Of a stretch of 64,000 nucleotides of DNA, positions 61,177 through 64,000 are shown one piece after another; the stretch's first letter is position 1; every line of letters starts with the position of its first letter. The position numbers and the translations under genes were made by a program. Origin of the DNA: Coemansia sp. RSA 487. Lineage: Eukaryota > Kickxellomycota > Kickxellomycetes > Kickxellales > Kickxellaceae. Where the stretch lies: the NCBI GenBank assembly GCA_027577595.1, contig JANBRJ010000063.1:1-64000 (forward strand). The letters are read 5' to 3'. The notes under the pieces are model-generated. The model did not search any database. It was not told the DNA's origin and was given only the letters and a program-made list of their open reading frames with translations.

Positions 61177-61847
61177 AGCATCTGCTAACTTTTTTTTTTC
61201 AACTAGCGATATTTGGCTTTCTTTTTCTGTTTGTTGTCTTTTAGGGAGTTTGTCTACTGTCTTTTTGTTGACTTTATCTTGCCAAGAAACGCTACTTTGC
61301 TTGGGAGACCCGTTAGCCCATTCTTTAACTCACGCATACAATATCCTGGGAAAATAGAAACTGTTGATGAACCGATCCGGACTCACCTCGGCAAATGCTT
61401 GTTTCACGTGATAATGCTTGAGTAGCGGATTCAGATGCAAGACAAAAGATCGTGCAACAATCAAATGTGCACCTTTGCATGCGTGCGGGAGAATATGCGA
61501 ACTGGGGGTGATTTCGCTCAGTGTTGTTATTATGCTCTATTGCGACGTCAGCTTGTCAAAACGATAATGCTCAGGTAGCAAGCATGTTCAATTGTCATAA
61601 TGATGCTAATCAAGGAAAAGGCACAGGATGATGGTCAAATGGAGCTTCAGCAGGCCAGGCTCTGATTGCATGTGGTGATAAAAAGAAAAGATTCGTAATT
61701 GTCGATATCCTCCCTTTTTCTCTTCTGGTTTCAATCTGTTTCTTCTTCTCCACAGCTTGTCTTTTTTTTTCTTTTTTCTTTTATTGAGGAGAGGGTTGTT
61801 TTTCTCTATAATTTTCGTCACTTTTTCAACCGGACTTAAAAGCAACA
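61177..61847. promoter_or_regulatory. Upstream region of DGAT2
   Basis: About 670 bases. TTCACGTGA is at 61403-61411, a CACGTG E-box of the kind bound by bHLH lipid regulators. GACGTCA near 61543 resembles a CRE/ATF site. A long pyrimidine-rich tract precedes the ATG. No gene is called; a 70-codon frame at 61213-61425 lacks features. Confidence 0.4.
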
Positions 61848-63026
61848 ATGTCAGTGCAGAGTAGCGGCAGTGTTGGGTCCGACGAAAGGCTTGTCGCTGT
61901 TGCCACCAAATCCGTGTCAGCCACTGGAAGCCGCAACCTTTCAGAAAATGCCGGCAACACGCCACAGGGCTTTCTTGGTCAGCTCTCGGCGTTTACTGGA
62001 GCGTGGGCACAAAGCATGGGTATCTCGGAAGAGTGGTCCGAGTTTTTCGATCGAGTTTCAGAGTTTTTGCAGGAAACCTTGACCACGGCAATGGTGACTC
62101 TTTGGGCAACATCGCCCGTCTGGTGTGTTGTTCTATACGTGTACCTGTTTGTCTACGCAGCCTACCTGCGTACCTTATTAGGCGCTTACCTTGTGTTCTG
62201 TCTCCTCGACTCGCGGCCTTACGACGGTATTGGCCGGCGGTTTTCGATAGTTCGCAAGCTCCCGATCTGGGAACACGTCAACAGATACTTTCAGCCGAAA
62301 ATCGTGTTTGAGGAGCCCTTGGATGCCACAAAGCAGTATGTTTTCGGCAGCCATCCGCATGGTGTCATTGGCTATACATCTCAGCTGATTGCAGGGACCA
62401 CGGGCTTGAGCATCGAAGCGCATTTTCCAGGGCTGGTAGTCCGTGGCGTGACAATGCCAGTCACTTTTGGAATTCCGTTTTTCCGCGACTACGCCTTGGC
62501 GATGGGCTGCTTGTCATGCGACCGTGGTTCTATTCGGCGGATCCTTCTGGACCGCCACCACCGGCTACGCCAGTCGCTTCTTGTGGTCGTTGGAGGCGCC
62601 GAGGAAGCCATGTTGGCCCATGCAAACTCGGCGGATCTTGTTTTGCTCAAGCGCAAGGGGTTTGTGCGTGAAGCAATCCGTGCTGGCTGTGCATTAGTGC
62701 CAGTATATAATTTTAACGAAAACGCCATATACAAGCTCTTATCAAATGGCCCAGACACGTGGACTCGTAGGTTTGAGATGGCCATCAAGGATCTGTTTGG
62801 ATTTACTATTCTACTGTTCCATGGAAGAAACGTCTTCTTCACTCCATATCGCACGCAGCTGACTACGGTTGTTGGGAGACCCATTCCTACCACAAAAAAC
62901 TTTGACCCAACGCCTGAGGAAATCCAGCACTACCATGCACTGTACGTTGAAGAGCTTTCGCGGATCTATGCAAAATACAAGCTGAAATATGCTCCAAACG
63001 ATGCCGATATTCGTTTTGCTTCTTGA
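61848..63026 (+). CDS. DGA1: Diacylglycerol O-acyltransferase type 2 (DGAT2)
   Basis: This enzyme makes triacylglycerol from diacylglycerol and acyl-CoA at the ER and lipid droplet. It has 392 residues. A hydrophobic hairpin (about 84-125) anchors the N-terminal part. The catalytic motif is HPHG in YVFGSHPHGVIG (near 168). Other family blocks are GLSCDRGSIRRIL-like sequence near 222-236, VVVGGAEEAMLA, LLKRKGFVREAIRAGCALVPVYNFNEN and the late VVGRPIPTTK. An N-terminal tail of about 80 hydrophilic residues precedes the anchor. The gene is single exon. DGAT2-family members also include monoacylglycerol acyltransferases, so the exact acceptor is inferred. Confidence 0.9.
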   Translation: MSVQSSGSVGSDERLVAVATKSVSATGSRNLSENAGNTPQGFLGQLSAFTGAWAQSMGISEEWSEFFDRVSEFLQETLTTAMVTLWATSPVWCVVLYVYLFVYAAYLRTLLGAYLVFCLLDSRPYDGIGRRFSIVRKLPIWEHVNRYFQPKIVFEEPLDATKQYVFGSHPHGVIGYTSQLIAGTTGLSIEAHFPGLVVRGVTMPVTFGIPFFRDYALAMGCLSCDRGSIRRILLDRHHRLRQSLLVVVGGAEEAMLAHANSADLVLLKRKGFVREAIRAGCALVPVYNFNENAIYKLLSNGPDTWTRRFEMAIKDLFGFTILLFHGRNVFFTPYRTQLTTVVGRPIPTTKNFDPTPEEIQHYHALYVEELSRIYAKYKLKYAPNDADIRFAS

Positions 63027-63119
63027 GTATACTCATCTGTAGCTATTGAATGGGAGGAGGGGGGTGTCCATTGTTTTGGTTCGTAAATATATTCGATACA
63101 TATTAGAAGAAAGTACAAG

Positions 63120-63509
63120 TTAGTTCATGTCGTACTCCTCGTCCCTGTTCATGCTGTTGTACTGTTTACGCAAGTTCTCGACACGCTCTTCCTCCTTTGA
63201 TAGATCGGTTCTTTTGGACTTGTGGTTTGTTTGGAAGTACAAAACAACCAAGTACCGGCCCATGACATTGAATCCCTGCAGGTGATCGCATGCCTCTTTG
63301 GCATCGTATATATCCTCGTAGACAACAAAAGCCGTTCCCCTTGTCTTTGGTTCGCTGCCCATTCGTATTTGGCGTATGGCCCCGTATTTGCCAAAGAGAT
63401 CGTACATTTCTTCGGACGTTATTTTGAATGATAGGTTTTTCACCAAGAGGATGCGATTTACATTGGGTGGGAGTTGAGCTGTGCGGTTCTTCTTTTGCGC
63501 TAGCGACAT
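63120..63509 (-). CDS. SF3B6: U2 snRNP subunit SF3B6 (p14/SF3B14a)
   Basis: This small RRM protein of SF3b sits next to the branch-site adenosine in the spliceosome. It has 129 residues. RNP2 is ILLVKNL (20-26) and RNP1 is RGTAFVVYED (near 57-66). It has the family's extended tail LVVLYFQTNHKSKRTDLSKEEERVENLRKQYN. The length and all segments agree with SF3B6 across eukaryotes. It converges on DGAT2, with stops separated by 93 bases. The gene is single exon. Confidence 0.95.
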   Translation of the reverse strand: MSLAQKKNRTAQLPPNVNRILLVKNLSFKITSEEMYDLFGKYGAIRQIRMGSEPKTRGTAFVVYEDIYDAKEACDHLQGFNVMGRYLVVLYFQTNHKSKRTDLSKEEERVENLRKQYNSMNRDEEYDMN

Positions 63510-64000
63510 TTTCCGGTAGAATGGAGGGGAAGAGTTCTATGAGTCGATTTTTGTACAGAGTATAGAGTGAACCAATGCAAGGGACGTTGGAAAAAGTACG
63601 AAATGCAAAAAAAAAACACGCGCGAAAGGGAGTTGAAAGCTGATGTCTTCTAATTTGGTATTGTAATATGGGCTTAACCATCCGACTTTTTTTTTTTTTG
63701 GCTAAATGGGCTTGGTAGTCAAATTGATTTAGAGAAATGTTTATAAATACATCCAGAATAAATAAAACCTTAACAAGATGTAAAAAACGCAGCAGAAATG
63801 ATTTTCTAATGTTTAATGTATATAGGGAATATCTATAGTTTGTGTATACTGTTGCTGTAGCTAGCATATCTAAGCGGTCTATAAAGTTACAAATCATTTC
63901 AAAAGCGATTAGCAATAAATCGTTTGCACTTTTAATACCAGAAAATACTCACAAACTCTATCAATCAATTGATAAAGGACAATACTTACCACAACATAGT
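63510..64000. other. Right-edge AT-rich spacer, possibly intron of an off-window gene
   Basis: These 490 AT-rich bases follow the SF3B6 start. At 63990 the minus strand reads TTGTG|GTAAGTATTG, a good splice donor, so a minus-strand gene entering from the right may have an intron here. A minus-strand frame at about 63700-63915 is hydrophobic and AT-rich but lacks motifs. I call no gene. Confidence 0.35.

Noticed and set aside
61213-61425. 70-codon frame just after DBP5
   Set aside because: No domain; it sits in the 3' flank and T-rich promoter region of DGAT2.
1-64000. Biosynthetic cluster, defence island or retroviral/LTR-type element
   Set aside because: Genes are mixed housekeeping functions; no reverse transcriptase, integrase, capsid, long terminal repeats, NRPS/PKS or CRISPR-like arrays were seen.

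Overview
The window is nuclear DNA from a compact, intron-poor fungal genome. Most of the roughly 34 genes have one exon. The introns that can be placed carry GTAAGT-type donors and TACTAA-like branch sites. Coding DNA is moderately GC-rich and rich in runs of Ser, Gln or Asp/Glu, while spacers are AT- or pyrimidine-rich. Gene content (RIB1, PAM18, TIM54, an NsdD-type GATA factor, a LAMMER kinase with a very long tail, an AT-rich F-box gene, a TnpB-like transposon relic) fits an early-diverging terrestrial fungus. Zoopagomycota/Kickxellomycotina is my best guess; this is inference from style and not proven. I saw no tRNA, rRNA, CRISPR or retroviral/LTR-type element.

Layout. 0.6-8.2 kb: CRAL-TRIO-like membrane protein, RIB1 (riboflavin), NUP42-like nucleoporin, NSA1/WDR74 and a convergent TRIC-type cation channel. 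9-18.7 kb: secreted ML/NPC2-like lipid binder (2 exons), COX19 (2 exons), NOP2 rRNA methylase, MCM2 (first exon is only the ATG) and a paxillin-like LIM protein behind a long 5'UTR intron. 21.5-24.6 kb: PAM18 and TGS1 share a divergent promoter, followed by USE1, a three-exon SNARE gene with a GC-AG intron. 24.6-34.8 kb: a 10 kb locus dominated by a LAMMER kinase with a long spliced leader, two upstream coding exons and a 378-nt tract lacking any AG dinucleotide just before the kinase domain. 35.3-39.7 kb: EFM7, RIO1, TIM54. 41-45.9 kb: three-exon GATA factor and a SET-domain protein. 45.9-50.1 kb: UXT prefoldin-like (3 exons), an orphan secreted protein, a membrane-anchored BAG-like protein and the F-box gene. 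50.1-51.6 kb: accessory patch with a transposon relic between two diverged inverted repeat copies. 51.6-63.5 kb: aldehyde dehydrogenase, Rvs167-type BAR-SH3 protein, Mpv17/Sym1, Mis18, BRO1-domain (PalC/BROX-like) protein, DBP5, DGAT2, and SF3B6 on the minus strand.

The genes are mostly unrelated housekeeping functions without an operon-like theme. Loose groupings are ribosome biogenesis (NSA1, NOP2, RIO1), mitochondrial import and assembly (PAM18, TIM54, COX19, Mpv17), mRNA export (NUP42 and DBP5, known partners through Gle1), RNA processing (TGS1, SF3B6, LAMMER kinase) and lipid handling (CRAL-TRIO, ML, DGAT2). Long leaders and 5'UTR introns are confined to the regulatory genes (LAMMER kinase, LIM, GATA). 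The least ordinary parts are the LAMMER locus and the 50.1-51.6 kb patch.
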